Shown: piece by piece, positions 9,828-19,167 of the stretch | Layout of the letters: each line of letters starts with the position of its first letter | Position numbering within the stretch: position 1 is the stretch's first letter | From: a bacterium | GTDB taxonomy: Bacteria; Desulfobacterota; Binatia; HRBIN30; CADEER01 | Assembly: GCA_030430165.1 (NCBI GenBank) | Contig: JAUIGL010000015.1 | Span: forward strand, 21,103-85,102 | Length of the DNA: 64,000 nt | Direction: 5' to 3' | The notes under the pieces: generated by a model | What the model was told of the DNA's origin: nothing | Database searches by the model: none | Seen by the model: only the letters and a program-made list of their open reading frames with translations | Made by a program: the position numbers and the translations under genes

Positions 9828-9867
9828 GGACCGTGGCGCCCGATGGGCGTCACGGTCCGCCTTCTTT
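9828..9867 (+). terminator. Hairpin terminator after the secreted protein gene
   Basis: Arms 9828-9841 and 9845-9858 pair over 14 positions with one G-T wobble around a GAT loop. The T-rich GCCTTCTTT follows at once. It sits six bases after the stop of the 987-residue protein and ahead of the next gene's ribosome-binding site, which fits an intrinsic terminator. Confidence 0.8.
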
Positions 9868-9983
9868 CCGGCACCAGGCAGTCCAGCCGCCCTTGGTCCC
9901 CGCCGCAGGATCGGGTAGCCAAGAGGGAGCACGTTCCCAGACGACGGTCTGGCGAGCGCTCTTGCTCGAGAGGAGACGACAGG

Positions 9984-10961
<978 letters not shown>

Positions 10962-10975
10962 GCGATCCGGCTCAG

Positions 10976-11005
10976 CAGCCCGTCGAAGAAGTAGGACGGG
11001 CTGTT
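10976..11005. terminator. Bidirectional terminator between convergent genes
   Basis: A perfect 9-bp stem (CAGCCCGTC at 10976-10984, GACGGGCTG at 10995-11003) with a 10-base loop, followed by TT. It lies between the deoxyhypusine synthase-like gene and the stop of the minus-strand CoA-transferase, and can serve both strands. Confidence 0.75.
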
Positions 11006-12191
11006 AGGCGGCGGCAACGCCGCGCGCCAAGAGCTCGCCGATCTCGGCCTCCGAGAGCCCGGCGTCGGCGAGCACGCCGCGGGTGTGCTCGCCCAGAGCC
11101 GGCGCCGCGCCGCGAATCCCGCTCGGCGTGGCGGACAAACGCTCGGCGGGCCGTGGTTGCCGCATCGCCCCGCCGCGCGGGTGCCGACTCTCGTGAATCA
11201 GGTCGTTGGCGACGATCTGCGGATGGCTCAACAGCTCGTCCTTGCTCAGGATCGGCGCGCACGGGACGTCTTCGGATTCGAAGCGGCGCAGCCACTCTTC
11301 GCTGGTTCGCTGGCGCAGGACCTCCTGCAACATCGACATGCGCTCGCCGGCGTGGAGAACTCGCCCGGCTGCGGTCGAGAAACGCTCGTCCTCGAGCCAA
11401 TCCGGACGCTCCACGGCGCGGCACAGGCCGTTCCACTCGTCGTCGGAGACGGCACCGGCGGTGATGTAGCCGTCGGCAGTCTCGAAAACCAGGTCCTGGG
11501 CGAATCGGGCCCGCGCACCGCGAGTGCCCTCGCCGACCCAGGTGTGACTGGCCATCCCCTCCGGCCACTGGAAGGCGATCGCGGCGTCGAGCATCGACAG
11601 GCGCACGTGTTGTCCGCCGGCACCGCGCTCGCGCGCGAACAAAGCCGCGGTGATCGCCTGCGCCGCGGTGACGCCGGTCAGCTTGTCGGGAATGATCAGT
11701 CGCATCATTCGCGGTCGCCCGCTGTCACGATCGGCCTGAATCGTCGCCAGACCCGACAGGGCCTGAACCACGGGGTCGTAGACACGCTTGTGGGCGTACG
11801 GTCCGGTCTCGCCAAAACCGCTGATCGAGACGTAGACGAGTCGCGGATTGCGGCGCCGCAGCTCGTCCTCACCGAGGCCCATTCGCTCGATCGCCCCCGG
11901 CCGGAAGTTCTGCACGAACACGTCGCTGCTCTCGATCAGGCGCAGCAGCGCCTGCCGCCCCGGGTCGCTCTTGAGATCGAGCGCGAGCGACCGTTTGTTG
12001 CGGTTGACGGTGGCGAAGGTCGCCGACACCCCGTCGCGCATGGCGCCCATGTGACGCACCAGATCGCCGCTGCCGACGCGCTCGACCTTGATCACGTCGG
12101 CACCCTGATCGGCCAGGATCCGCGTCGCCAACGGTCCCGAAATCATCGTCGTCAGATCGACCACCCGCACTCCGTCGAGCGCCCCTGTCAT
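11004..12191 (-). CDS. CaiB/BaiF (class III) CoA-transferase
   Basis: 395 residues. The start at 12191 is preferred because GAGGAG lies a few bases upstream; an ATG 18 bases earlier has its purine run too close. The N-terminus GVRVVDLTTMISGPLATRILADQGADVIKVE (split motif) is the family signature. NRNKRSLALDLK and YVSISGFGETGPY follow. Asp169 in IIPDKLTG occupies the position of the catalytic aspartate of formyl-CoA transferase. Enzymes of this family move CoA between carboxylic acids, or racemise 2-methylacyl-CoA; which applies here is unknown. It is transcribed alone, with the fold-back element upstream of it. Confidence 0.9.
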   Translation of the reverse strand: MTGALDGVRVVDLTTMISGPLATRILADQGADVIKVERVGSGDLVRHMGAMRDGVSATFATVNRNKRSLALDLKSDPGRQALLRLIESSDVFVQNFRPGAIERMGLGEDELRRRNPRLVYVSISGFGETGPYAHKRVYDPVVQALSGLATIQADRDSGRPRMMRLIIPDKLTGVTAAQAITAALFARERGAGGQHVRLSMLDAAIAFQWPEGMASHTWVGEGTRGARARFAQDLVFETADGYITAGAVSDDEWNGLCRAVERPDWLEDERFSTAAGRVLHAGERMSMLQEVLRQRTSEEWLRRFESEDVPCAPILSKDELLSHPQIVANDLIHESRHPRGGAMRQPRPAERLSATPSGIRGAAPALGEHTRGVLADAGLSEAEIGELLARGVAAA

Positions 12192-12253
12192 CGCAGCTCC
12201 TCTCTTCATCCTCACCGGTGCGAAACCAGCCCGGCCGGTCTGGTGATCCTGGG

Positions 12254-12422
12254 CTAGAGGCCTGGCCGAAAAATGGACTCCTGCTGCAAATCGCCATCCA
12301 TCCGCGATCGCTGCGTCGCCGGGCGCTCGACGTATCGCCCGATACGCCGTCGCGCCCAGCTCCTTGCGCTCGCGGCGGCTGACGATTTTCGCTACGAAGC
12401 CACTTTCCGGCCAGGCCTCTAG
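12254..12422. mobile_element. 169-bp fold-back (MITE-like) element with terminal inverted repeats
   Basis: The left end (12254-12276) begins CTAGAGGCCTGGCC. The right end, read on the other strand from 12422, begins with the same 14 bases, and over 23 bases the two ends differ at only two positions. The inside is itself a long imperfect palindrome: for example CGACGTATCG just left of the centre faces CGATACG-CGTCG just right of it. A single-strand copy could therefore fold nearly end to end. CTAG at both outer ends could be target-site sequence or part of the repeat. It contains no gene. It sits between the CoA-transferase start and the epoxide hydrolase-like start, so it may carry regulatory sites. 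Confidence 0.6.
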
Positions 12423-12439
12423 TTCGCTATCCTGAACGG

Positions 12440-13396
12440 ATGTACCCTTCTCACACGCCGAACGCACTCGCCGCCAGGACCCTGGCCGTCCTCCTTGGCA
12501 TCTGCCTGATCGCCGGCTGCGGCAACGACGACAGTGGCGGCGATTTCAGCACCGAGATCGTCGACCAGCAGGTCGCCACGGGAGACCTGGAGTTCGACTT
12601 GCGCGTCGCCGGATCGCAACGCGGCGAGCCCGTCATCCTGCTGCACGGTTTCCCGGAAACGTCTCTCGAATGGCGACACCAACTGGAGGGTCTCGCCGCC
12701 TCTGGATACTACGCGATCGCGCCCGACCAGCGCGGATACTCGGCGGGCGCCCGCCCCGACTCGGTCGACCAGTACAACATCGAGCTCCTCGCCTTCGATG
12801 TCCTGAACATGGCCGACCAGCTGGGCCTCGGCTCGTTCCACGTCGTCGGGCACGACTGGGGCGCCGCGGTAGCCTGGGCGGTCGCCGGAATCGCCCCCGA
12901 CCGGGTGCGTTCCCTGTCGATCTTCTCCATCCCTCATCCCGACGCGTTCGCCGATGCACTCGCCGATCCAGAATCCTGCCAGAGCCAGGCATCCGCCTAC
13001 TTCGACCTGTTCACCTCCGACCGTGCCGCCCAACTGCTCCTGAACAACGACGCTGCCTTCCTGCGCGCCTTGTTCCCCGGGTTTCCCGACGAGGTCGTGG
13101 AAGAGTACGTTCGAGTCTTTTCCCAACCTGGCGCGATGCAAGCGGCCCTCGATTGGTACAACGCCAATGTCGGTGAGGACCAGCTGACTCCTCAGCTCGG
13201 GCCGGTGCGGGTGCCGACGATGTTCATCTGGAGCGACGAGGACCCTGCGGTTTGCCCCGAACCAGTGCGCGCCACCGAGCACTTCATCGACGCCCCGTAC
13301 GAGCTCATCGTCCTCCAGGGAGTCGACCACTGGATTCCAGAACGCGCCCCCGAGGAGACGACCCAGCTGCTACGGCGCCATCTCGAGCGCTGGTGA
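12440..13396 (+). CDS. Alpha/beta hydrolase, epoxide hydrolase-like lipoprotein
   Basis: 318 residues. The signal ends in a lipobox (LIAGC, Cys27), so the protein should be lipid-anchored. The hydrolase core has HGFPETSLEW (oxyanion HGFP), APDQRGYSAG, and the nucleophile elbow VGHDWGAAVAW in which the nucleophile is Asp. Asp at this place is typical of epoxide hydrolases and haloalkane dehalogenases, and the HGFPE motif favours epoxide hydrolase. GVDHWIP near the end supplies the catalytic His. A lipoprotein form is unusual because most epoxide hydrolases are cytosolic. It starts 17 bases after the fold-back element. Confidence 0.85.
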   Translation: MYPSHTPNALAARTLAVLLGICLIAGCGNDDSGGDFSTEIVDQQVATGDLEFDLRVAGSQRGEPVILLHGFPETSLEWRHQLEGLAASGYYAIAPDQRGYSAGARPDSVDQYNIELLAFDVLNMADQLGLGSFHVVGHDWGAAVAWAVAGIAPDRVRSLSIFSIPHPDAFADALADPESCQSQASAYFDLFTSDRAAQLLLNNDAAFLRALFPGFPDEVVEEYVRVFSQPGAMQAALDWYNANVGEDQLTPQLGPVRVPTMFIWSDEDPAVCPEPVRATEHFIDAPYELIVLQGVDHWIPERAPEETTQLLRRHLERW

Positions 13397-13423
13397 GCAG
13401 CCGGCGGCGCGGCGGCCGTCTCG

Positions 13424-13756
13424 TCAATCGGCCCAGTCCAGGGCGACCAGCGCGCGGCGCGCGATCGTGCGCACGAGCTCCCACACTGGCTCGCGCTTGA
13501 CCGCGGCGGCGGTCCACAGCTCCTTGTGCGCCGGATCCGACATCGATTGCAGCTGGTCGTCGATCTCCTGCAATGCCTGCAGCTGCTCCGGAGCGGGGAG
13601 CCGAGTCAGCCCACCGACGAACTCCGTGTACGATTCGTCGAACTCGATGGCGAGGTCGTCCGGGCGGCGTCCGGCGGGAAGCGACTCGACGCCGACCACC
13701 GACAGGCCCTTGATCGCCAGGCGCAATCGCTCGGCGGCTCGTCCCAGATCGGACAT
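13424..13756 (-). CDS. Small conserved-looking protein of unknown function
   Basis: 110 residues starting at ATG 13756; the open frame runs far upstream but only as a shadow of the monooxygenase gene. The protein is helical, acidic and Leu-rich (ERLRLAIKGLSVVGVES, LPAPEQLQALQEIDDQLQSM) and ends in WELVRTIARRALVALDWAD. There is no signal peptide or membrane span. It is convergent with the hydrolase and divergent from the monooxygenase. I do not recognise a family; a cytosolic helical-bundle protein is all that can be said. Confidence 0.55.
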   Translation of the reverse strand: MSDLGRAAERLRLAIKGLSVVGVESLPAGRRPDDLAIEFDESYTEFVGGLTRLPAPEQLQALQEIDDQLQSMSDPAHKELWTAAAVKREPVWELVRTIARRALVALDWAD

Positions 13757-13843
13757 GCGCCTGTTGTACCGATCCGCCGACGTCGCTGCAAAGTGTTGCC
13801 CTGAGCGGCGAAGCGAACCAAACTCGCGCCGGGAACTCGCCGT

Positions 13844-15778
13844 ATGACCGATACCGTTGCAGACCAAGGAGCTCCGTTCGAAGCCGACCCGGCGGCGATC
13901 GCGAACGCGCTCGAAAGCGCGAGCATTCCGACCCTGCTGACGTCCTTGGTCCACCTGACGGGCGATCTCTCGATCCTCGACGGCGACATCCGCCCGGCCG
14001 CGGCGGTGCTCGGTGAAGTCCAGGGCAATCTGACCGACCAACAGAAGGCCGAGGTGCGCCGCCGCGCGCTCGCCGCTCTGCTCGACTACCGCGATCGCGG
14101 CTACCGACTGCCGCCATCGCCCGACAGCGCAGCCGTGCACCGGATGATGAGCTTCATCGTCGGCGAAGAGGTGCCGGCCGAGTACGGGCCGATGATGATG
14201 GAGGAGCTCGCGCTCGACGGACACGACCGGCGCCGCACCCCGCTGCGGGTCGATCCTTCCGATCTCGCCGACCGTTTTCACGTCCTCGTCATCGGCGCCG
14301 GAATGTCGGGGCTGCTGGCCGCCGTGCGCCTGCAGCAGGCCGGCGTGCCGTACACCGTCGTCGAGAAGGACGCCGATCTCGGCGGCACCTGGAACGAGAA
14401 CACCTACCCCGGTTGCCGCGTCGACATCGCCAACCATTTCTACTGCTATTCCTTCGAGCCCAACCACGATTGGTCCGAGTACTTCTCGCAACAGCCGGAG
14501 CTGAAGGCGTACTTCGAGCGCTGCGCCGACAAGTACCAGGTTCGGGATCGAATCCGCTTTTCCACCGAGGTCGTCGCCGCCGTCTACGACGAGGACCGGG
14601 CGGAGTGGGCGGTCGAGCTGCGCGACGCTTCGGGAAGAACCGAGACCCTCCGAGCCAACGTCGTCATCAGCGGCGTCGGACAGCTCAATCGACCCAAGAT
14701 CCCCGACATCCCCGGCCTCGACTCGTTCGCCGGGACCTACTTCCACTCGGCTCGCTGGCGCCACGACCACGATCTCGACGGGTGCCGCGTCGCGGTGATC
14801 GGAACCGGTGCCAGCGCTCTCCAGCTCGTCCCCGAGGTCGCCAAGCAGGCCGGTCAGCTCTACGTCCTGCAACGGTCGCCGGCCTGGATGTTCCCGAATC
14901 CGGCCTACCACCGGCGGGTCAGCGACGGCGCGAAGTGGCTGCTCAAGCACGTCCCCTACTACGCCCGCTGGTACCGCTTCCTGCTGTTCTGGCCGGGCTC
15001 GGACGGCTTGCTGCCGTCGCTGATCGTCGATCCCAGCTGGCCGCACCAGGATCGGTCGATCAACGAGCTCAACGAGCTCACCCGCGTCTACTTCACCGAC
15101 TACATGAAAGAGCAGCTGGAAGACCGTCCCGACCTGCTCGACAAGGTGGTCCCCACCTACCCGCCGTTCGGCAAACGCATGCTGCAGGACAACGGCAGCT
15201 GGCTGTCGACACTCAAGCGCGACAACGTCGAGCTGATCACCGACGAGATCTCACGCATCGAGCCCGACGCGGTGGTGCTGCGGAACGGACGCCGCGTCGA
15301 GGTCGACACCATCGTCTTCGCAACCGGGTTCCACGCCAACAAGTTCCTGTGGCCGATGCAGATCACGGGGCGCGCCGGCAAGCGGCTCGACGTCGTATGG
15401 GGAGACGACCCGCGAGCCTACCTCGGTATCACCGTCCCCGACTTCCCCAACCTCTTCTGCCTGTACGGTCCGGCTACCAACCTGGCGCACGCCGGCAGCA
15501 TCATCTTCCACTCCGAGTGTCAGGTCCGCTACGTGATGGGATGCATCGCCCACCTCCTCGAAGGCCGCCACCGCTCGATGGAGTGCAGGCGCGACGTCTT
15601 CGAGGACTTCAACCAGCGTCTCGACGAGGCCCTCGCCAGAACCGTCTGGGCCCACCCCGGAGTCGACAGCTGGTACAAGAACGAGGCGGGCCGCGTGACG
15701 ACGACGTCCCCGTGGCGCCTGGTCGACTACTGGCGATGGACGAAGCATCCGTCATTCGACGACTTCGTCGTCGAATGA
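13844..15778 (+). CDS. Flavin-containing (Baeyer-Villiger type I) monooxygenase, HAPMO-like
   Basis: 644 residues. After an N-terminal extension of about 140 residues, the FAD-binding GAGMSG lies at 151-156. The Baeyer-Villiger fingerprint FAGTYFHSARW is at 295-305, and the NADPH-site GTGASA at 320-325. GGTWNENTYPGCRVD follows the first Rossmann motif, as in cyclohexanone and 4-hydroxyacetophenone monooxygenases. Length and N-terminal domain match the 4-hydroxyacetophenone monooxygenase group. These enzymes insert oxygen next to a ketone to give an ester, using NADPH and O2. The neighbouring esterases and CoA genes fit ketone or steroid-like degradation, but the substrate is unknown. Confidence 0.9.
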   Translation: MTDTVADQGAPFEADPAAIANALESASIPTLLTSLVHLTGDLSILDGDIRPAAAVLGEVQGNLTDQQKAEVRRRALAALLDYRDRGYRLPPSPDSAAVHRMMSFIVGEEVPAEYGPMMMEELALDGHDRRRTPLRVDPSDLADRFHVLVIGAGMSGLLAAVRLQQAGVPYTVVEKDADLGGTWNENTYPGCRVDIANHFYCYSFEPNHDWSEYFSQQPELKAYFERCADKYQVRDRIRFSTEVVAAVYDEDRAEWAVELRDASGRTETLRANVVISGVGQLNRPKIPDIPGLDSFAGTYFHSARWRHDHDLDGCRVAVIGTGASALQLVPEVAKQAGQLYVLQRSPAWMFPNPAYHRRVSDGAKWLLKHVPYYARWYRFLLFWPGSDGLLPSLIVDPSWPHQDRSINELNELTRVYFTDYMKEQLEDRPDLLDKVVPTYPPFGKRMLQDNGSWLSTLKRDNVELITDEISRIEPDAVVLRNGRRVEVDTIVFATGFHANKFLWPMQITGRAGKRLDVVWGDDPRAYLGITVPDFPNLFCLYGPATNLAHAGSIIFHSECQVRYVMGCIAHLLEGRHRSMECRRDVFEDFNQRLDEALARTVWAHPGVDSWYKNEAGRVTTTSPWRLVDYWRWTKHPSFDDFVVE

Positions 15779-15786
15779 CGGATGCA

Positions 15787-15881
15787 GGGACTAGGGACTA
15801 GCGCCGGATGGAGGCATCGCCTTCCGCTCTCAATGCCGGCCAACCACCCCTAGCCCCTAGTCCCTAACCCCTAGCCCCTAT
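15787..15881. repeat. Short CCCTAG/GGGACTAG simple repeats around a dyad
   Basis: GGGACTAG occurs twice in a row at the left. CCCCTAG and CCCTAA units recur at the right, in the complementary sense, so the two sides can pair around a central GCCGG..CCGGC. It lies between the monooxygenase and the HAD hydrolase and could act as a weak terminator. Confidence 0.45.
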
Positions 15882-15892
15882 ATGTCTAACCC

Positions 15893-16543
15893 ATGCCCAC
15901 CCAAGTCATCGACGCGGTACTCTTCGACTACGGCGGCGTGTTCACCCACTCGCCCTTCTCGGCGGCGGCGCCGATGGCGGAGAAGCTGGGCCTCGCCCAC
16001 GAGACTCTGCTGCACATCATTTTCGGTCCCTACGACCGCGACACCGATCACCCCTGGCATCAGATCGAGCGCGGCGAGATCGGCATCGAGGAGGCGCGCA
16101 ATTCGATCAAGAGCCTCGGACGCGAGCACGGCGCCGAGGTCGACCTCTTCGAGTTCTTCGGCGCGATCGCGGCGATCACCCAGGGGATGAACGACGCCAT
16201 GGTCGAGGTCGCGCGGTTCGCCAAAGCCGAGGGCTATCGCACCGCCATCGTCACCAACAACATCGCCGAGTTCTCGGAGCACTGGCGCAAGACTCTGCCC
16301 CTCGACGAGATGTTCGACACCGTCGTCGACTCGAGCCAGGTCGGCATGCGCAAACCCGACCCGCGCATCTTCGCCCACGCGCTCGAGTGTCTCGGCAACG
16401 TCGCCCCCCACCGCGCCGCGTTTCTCGACGACTTCCAGGGCAACGTCGACGCCGCGATCGAGCTCGGCATGCACGGCATTCTCGTCGAGCCCGACCCCAC
16501 CGAGGCCATCGCCAAGCTGAGACAGCTCATTGCCAAGAGCTAG
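15893..16543 (+). CDS. HAD-superfamily hydrolase (subfamily IA)
   Basis: 216 residues. Motif I is LFDYGGVFTHS with the nucleophile Asp12; the usual second Asp is Gly, as in the DxGG branch that includes the phosphatase half of soluble epoxide hydrolase. Motif II is the TNN near 121, motif III lies in MRKPDPRIF, and motif IV is FLDDFQGNV. The cap segment between residues 20 and 90 is helical. It could be a phosphatase or a dehalogenase. It follows the Baeyer-Villiger monooxygenase on the same strand across a 114-base repeat-containing gap, so co-transcription is possible but not certain. Confidence 0.85.
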   Translation: MPTQVIDAVLFDYGGVFTHSPFSAAAPMAEKLGLAHETLLHIIFGPYDRDTDHPWHQIERGEIGIEEARNSIKSLGREHGAEVDLFEFFGAIAAITQGMNDAMVEVARFAKAEGYRTAIVTNNIAEFSEHWRKTLPLDEMFDTVVDSSQVGMRKPDPRIFAHALECLGNVAPHRAAFLDDFQGNVDAAIELGMHGILVEPDPTEAIAKLRQLIAKS

Positions 16544-16573
16544 CCGGCCCAGCGCTCGATCTCGTCTTCGAGA

Positions 16574-17809
16574 CTACTCGACGATCGAAAAGCTGACCCC
16601 GGCGTTCGCCTGGAGCCGCTCGAGAAGCGGCTCTCCCATCGCCGCCGCAGTGGTCCAGAAACCGCCGCCGATCGGCAGAGGGTCCATCGCCAGACAAACC
16701 GCACTCTCGCCGAGCATCTTCGCGGTCGATCCGTAGCCGGGGTCGCGATCGCCATAGATCCGGCCGCGCAGGCTCTTGCCGGGATCGATCGGATGCTCGG
16801 CGAACAGGAATATCTCGAAGTATCCCTTCTCGCGGACCTCCGGAGAGGGGCCCTCGCCGGGATCCGGGGCGAAACGAGCCATCAGATCGCGCAGCGGCGA
16901 AACCGCTCCCGCGGCCATCGTCGCACCGAGTCCGGCGGCGAGGCCCGCCGCCTTGGCGAAGCCCATCGGACCGTCACCGGTCAGCGTCGCCTCGTCGTAG
17001 CGGAAGTTCTTGCCGTAGGCCTGACCGATCAGCGCATTGGTTCGGCGCACGACCCGGGTGTTGAGAGCGGCCATGACGAAGGGACCGGTCCACGAGCTGA
17101 AGTCCTCGTCGTACACCGGTCCCATCTGATCGCCGCCATCCGGTCCGCCGCGCTGGTCTCGAGGGTTGAGCCCGTAGGGATCAGCCATCAGCTTGCGCAT
17201 CTCCGGGTCTTTCTCCATTTCGCGCATCATGTTCAGCATCGAGGCAATGGTGCCGCCGCTGAATCCGCCGCTGAAGCTGCGAACCCGGTACTTGATGTGC
17301 TCACTGGTCGTTTCGTGACGGCGCCGCATCTCCTCCTGCATGAAGAAAGCGCCGATATCCGACGGAATGCAGTCGAACCCGCAGGAGTGAACGATGCGCG
17401 CGCCGGAGTCCTCCGCGGTTGCGGCGTGGGTGTCGATCATCTGCCGAACCCACTGCAGCTCCCCGGTGAGGTCGCAGTAGTGGGTTCCTGCCTCGACACA
17501 GGCCGCGACCAGTTTGCTCCCGTATCGCGCGTAGGGACCGACGGTCGTGCAGACGACCTTGGTGCGCTGCGCCATTGAAGCGAGAAACTCCGCATCCTCG
17601 GCGTCGCCGACGAGCAGCGGCAGCTCCGAGGCCTCTTTGCCGAGAGCGTGGCGCACTCGCTCGAGGCGCGACTCTTTGCGCCCGGCGATGGCCCAGCGCA
17701 GATCGGCGCCGACCCCATAGCGCTCGCAGAGGTACTCGGCGACCAGTTTCCCGGTGAATCCGGTGGCTCCCCACAGCACCACGTCGAAATCTTTTGCCGC
17801 TTCAGTCAT
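16574..17809 (-). CDS. Saccharopine dehydrogenase-like / trans-acting enoyl reductase family protein
   Basis: 411 residues starting DFDVVLWGATGFTGKLVAEYL, an NAD(P)-binding Rossmann motif near residue 14-20. GDAEDAEFLASMAQRTKVV and GPYARYGSKLVAACVEAGTHYCDLTGE (in parts) are typical of the family that includes mycobacterial trans-acting enoyl reductases (Rv2449c/Rv2953 group) and saccharopine-dehydrogenase-like oxidoreductases. HSCGFDCIPSD is another family hallmark. In mycobacteria such proteins reduce double bonds in complex lipids; here the substrate is unknown. It is divergent from the Ddn-like gene and convergent with the HAD gene. Confidence 0.85.
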   Translation of the reverse strand: MTEAAKDFDVVLWGATGFTGKLVAEYLCERYGVGADLRWAIAGRKESRLERVRHALGKEASELPLLVGDAEDAEFLASMAQRTKVVCTTVGPYARYGSKLVAACVEAGTHYCDLTGELQWVRQMIDTHAATAEDSGARIVHSCGFDCIPSDIGAFFMQEEMRRRHETTSEHIKYRVRSFSGGFSGGTIASMLNMMREMEKDPEMRKLMADPYGLNPRDQRGGPDGGDQMGPVYDEDFSSWTGPFVMAALNTRVVRRTNALIGQAYGKNFRYDEATLTGDGPMGFAKAAGLAAGLGATMAAGAVSPLRDLMARFAPDPGEGPSPEVREKGYFEIFLFAEHPIDPGKSLRGRIYGDRDPGYGSTAKMLGESAVCLAMDPLPIGGGFWTTAAAMGEPLLERLQANAGVSFSIVE

Positions 17810-17953
17810 GCGCTCTCCTCAGCTCGAGAGAATTCGGCACCGAGTGTGCCAACGATCCATATCGGCCAAGCTGGCACACGACACAACCCGCGCAAGGCGA
17901 TCGACAAAGCAGCCGCATTGGCCGACCCCCAGGACCGGTGTAGGCTTGGCGCC

Positions 17954-18394
17954 ATGATCGAAAGCTGCTCGCTGACAGCACTCGAAAAATCGTTCTTCGG
18001 CACCCTCAACGACCTTCTACTCCCCGGCGTTCGCGAGGGATGGCTGAGCCGGGCCGAGCTGCCGGCGACACCCGTCGCCCTGGCGGTCCCCGGGCGCAAA
18101 TCGGGCAAGACCCGAACCCTGCCGCTGCTCGCGGTTCAGCTCGGAGACCTCCTCCTCGTCTCGACCTTCCGCGGCGAGCGCTCCCAGTGGATCCGCAACG
18201 TGGCGGCCGCCGAAAAGGTCAAGGTGTGGCTCGGCGGTCGCGCGAAGCAGTACGATGCCAGCGTGCTCGGCCCCGGGCTCCGCTCGCGGCGACGACGCAA
18301 GCGCAGTCGCGAGATTCTCGAGCTGCTCGAGCCCGCCACCGCGATCGGCTGGTCTTTCGCCGTACTCGAGCCGGCCGTGCGACGCGCCGCCTAA
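17954..18394 (+). CDS. Nitroreductase/deazaflavin-dependent oxidoreductase (Ddn-like) family protein
   Basis: 146 residues from the ATG at 17954; the frame is open further upstream but that part has no domain and overlaps the divergent gene. The core PVALAVPGRKSGKTRTLPLL followed by a strand and STFRGERSQWIRNV resembles the split-barrel fold of F420-dependent nitroreductase-like (Ddn/FDOR-A) proteins, common in actinobacteria and some deltaproteobacteria-like lineages. A basic loop (LRSRRRRKRSRE) is odd for the family. Cofactor use (F420, FMN or heme) cannot be told from sequence alone. Confidence 0.7.
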   Translation: MIESCSLTALEKSFFGTLNDLLLPGVREGWLSRAELPATPVALAVPGRKSGKTRTLPLLAVQLGDLLLVSTFRGERSQWIRNVAAAEKVKVWLGGRAKQYDASVLGPGLRSRRRRKRSREILELLEPATAIGWSFAVLEPAVRRAA

Positions 18395-18409
18395 GAGGCA
18401 CTCTGACTG

Positions 18410-19057
18410 CTAGCTTCGGTCGAGGTGTTCGAGGAGCATTCGCGCGAACCAAGCCCTGAAACGCTGCCGAACCTCGACATCGTCGCCGTGCCCGGTCATC
18501 GCATCGAGGATCGGCGCGAAGATCCCGTCGCCGAGAGTTGCCACTGCGGTGAGGCGGACGATGAACTCCGAGTCCTCGCGCATCGCCGGATCGTCGGCGG
18601 CGACTCCGCTCAGCCTCACCCGGCGGCTGTGCACGAGATCGGTGAGGTGTCGCAGCAGGGGATCCTGGGCATCCTCCGCGGCGTTGCGTTCGGTGGCGAG
18701 CGCCCGCCACGCGAGCAGCCTCGCCAGGCCGGTGTCGCCGAGTGCGGCGAAGGTGTCCTCGATCAGGCTCACCGCGGTCTCCTCGGTCGCTGGGGCTCCG
18801 GTGAGGACGTCCACCAACCGGGATTGCAGGCGCTCGATGGCGCGCGCCTGCAGAGCTTCGATCAAGCCATCCCGGCTATCGAAGTGGTGCAGGATCGTCG
18901 GATGGGAGATGCCGATGTCGCGCGCAATCTCCTGCAGGCGGATTCCCTCGGGGCCCGCCTCGCGCAGACGGCGCTCGGCGGCGTCGAGAATTTCGCGCCG
19001 CGCCTCCTCGGCGGTCCGTCGCCGCCGAGCCGCAGGTTTCCCAGTCCGACGACTCAC
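18410..19057 (-). CDS. TetR-family transcriptional regulator
   Basis: 215 residues from GTG 19057, chosen because GAGGGG lies just upstream; an in-frame ATG at 19090 and one at 19123 are alternatives. The helix-turn-helix is IRLQEIARDIGISHPTILHHFDSRDGLIEAL near the N-terminus (read in two parts: IRLQEIARDIGIS, HPTILHHFDSRDG). The C-terminal ligand domain is Ala/Leu-rich and not assignable to a ligand. It is divergent from the Coq4-like gene, whose strong promoter carries a short palindrome at its -10/start region. A repressor of that gene and of itself is the simple reading. Confidence 0.9.
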   Translation of the reverse strand: MSRRTGKPAARRRRTAEEARREILDAAERRLREAGPEGIRLQEIARDIGISHPTILHHFDSRDGLIEALQARAIERLQSRLVDVLTGAPATEETAVSLIEDTFAALGDTGLARLLAWRALATERNAAEDAQDPLLRHLTDLVHSRRVRLSGVAADDPAMREDSEFIVRLTAVATLGDGIFAPILDAMTGHGDDVEVRQRFRAWFARMLLEHLDRS

Positions 19058-19103
19058 CCGCCCCTCGCCGATCCGTGCCGCAAGCACCATCGAAACTTCA
19101 TTG

Positions 19104-19147
19104 TTGACACACCCTCGGCGCACGGCTATCTACAACATTGTCAGTAG
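19104..19147 (+). promoter_or_regulatory. Strong sigma-70-type promoter with overlapping palindrome, driving the Coq4-like gene
   Basis: TTGACA at 19104-19109 and TATCTA at 19127-19132 are separated by exactly 17 bases, one of the best promoter matches in the window. ACAACATTGT at 19132-19141 is an 8/10 palindrome just after the -10, inside a looser CTAC..GTAG dyad (19130-19147), a plausible operator for the divergent TetR regulator. GGAGG at 19156-19160 is the ribosome-binding site of the next gene. Confidence 0.7.
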
Positions 19148-19167
19148 TCAATCTCGGAGGTTCTCTC

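Noticed and set aside
13757..15046. Long extension of the 110-residue minus-strand gene
   Set aside because: Overlaps the Baeyer-Villiger monooxygenase completely and shows no family features.
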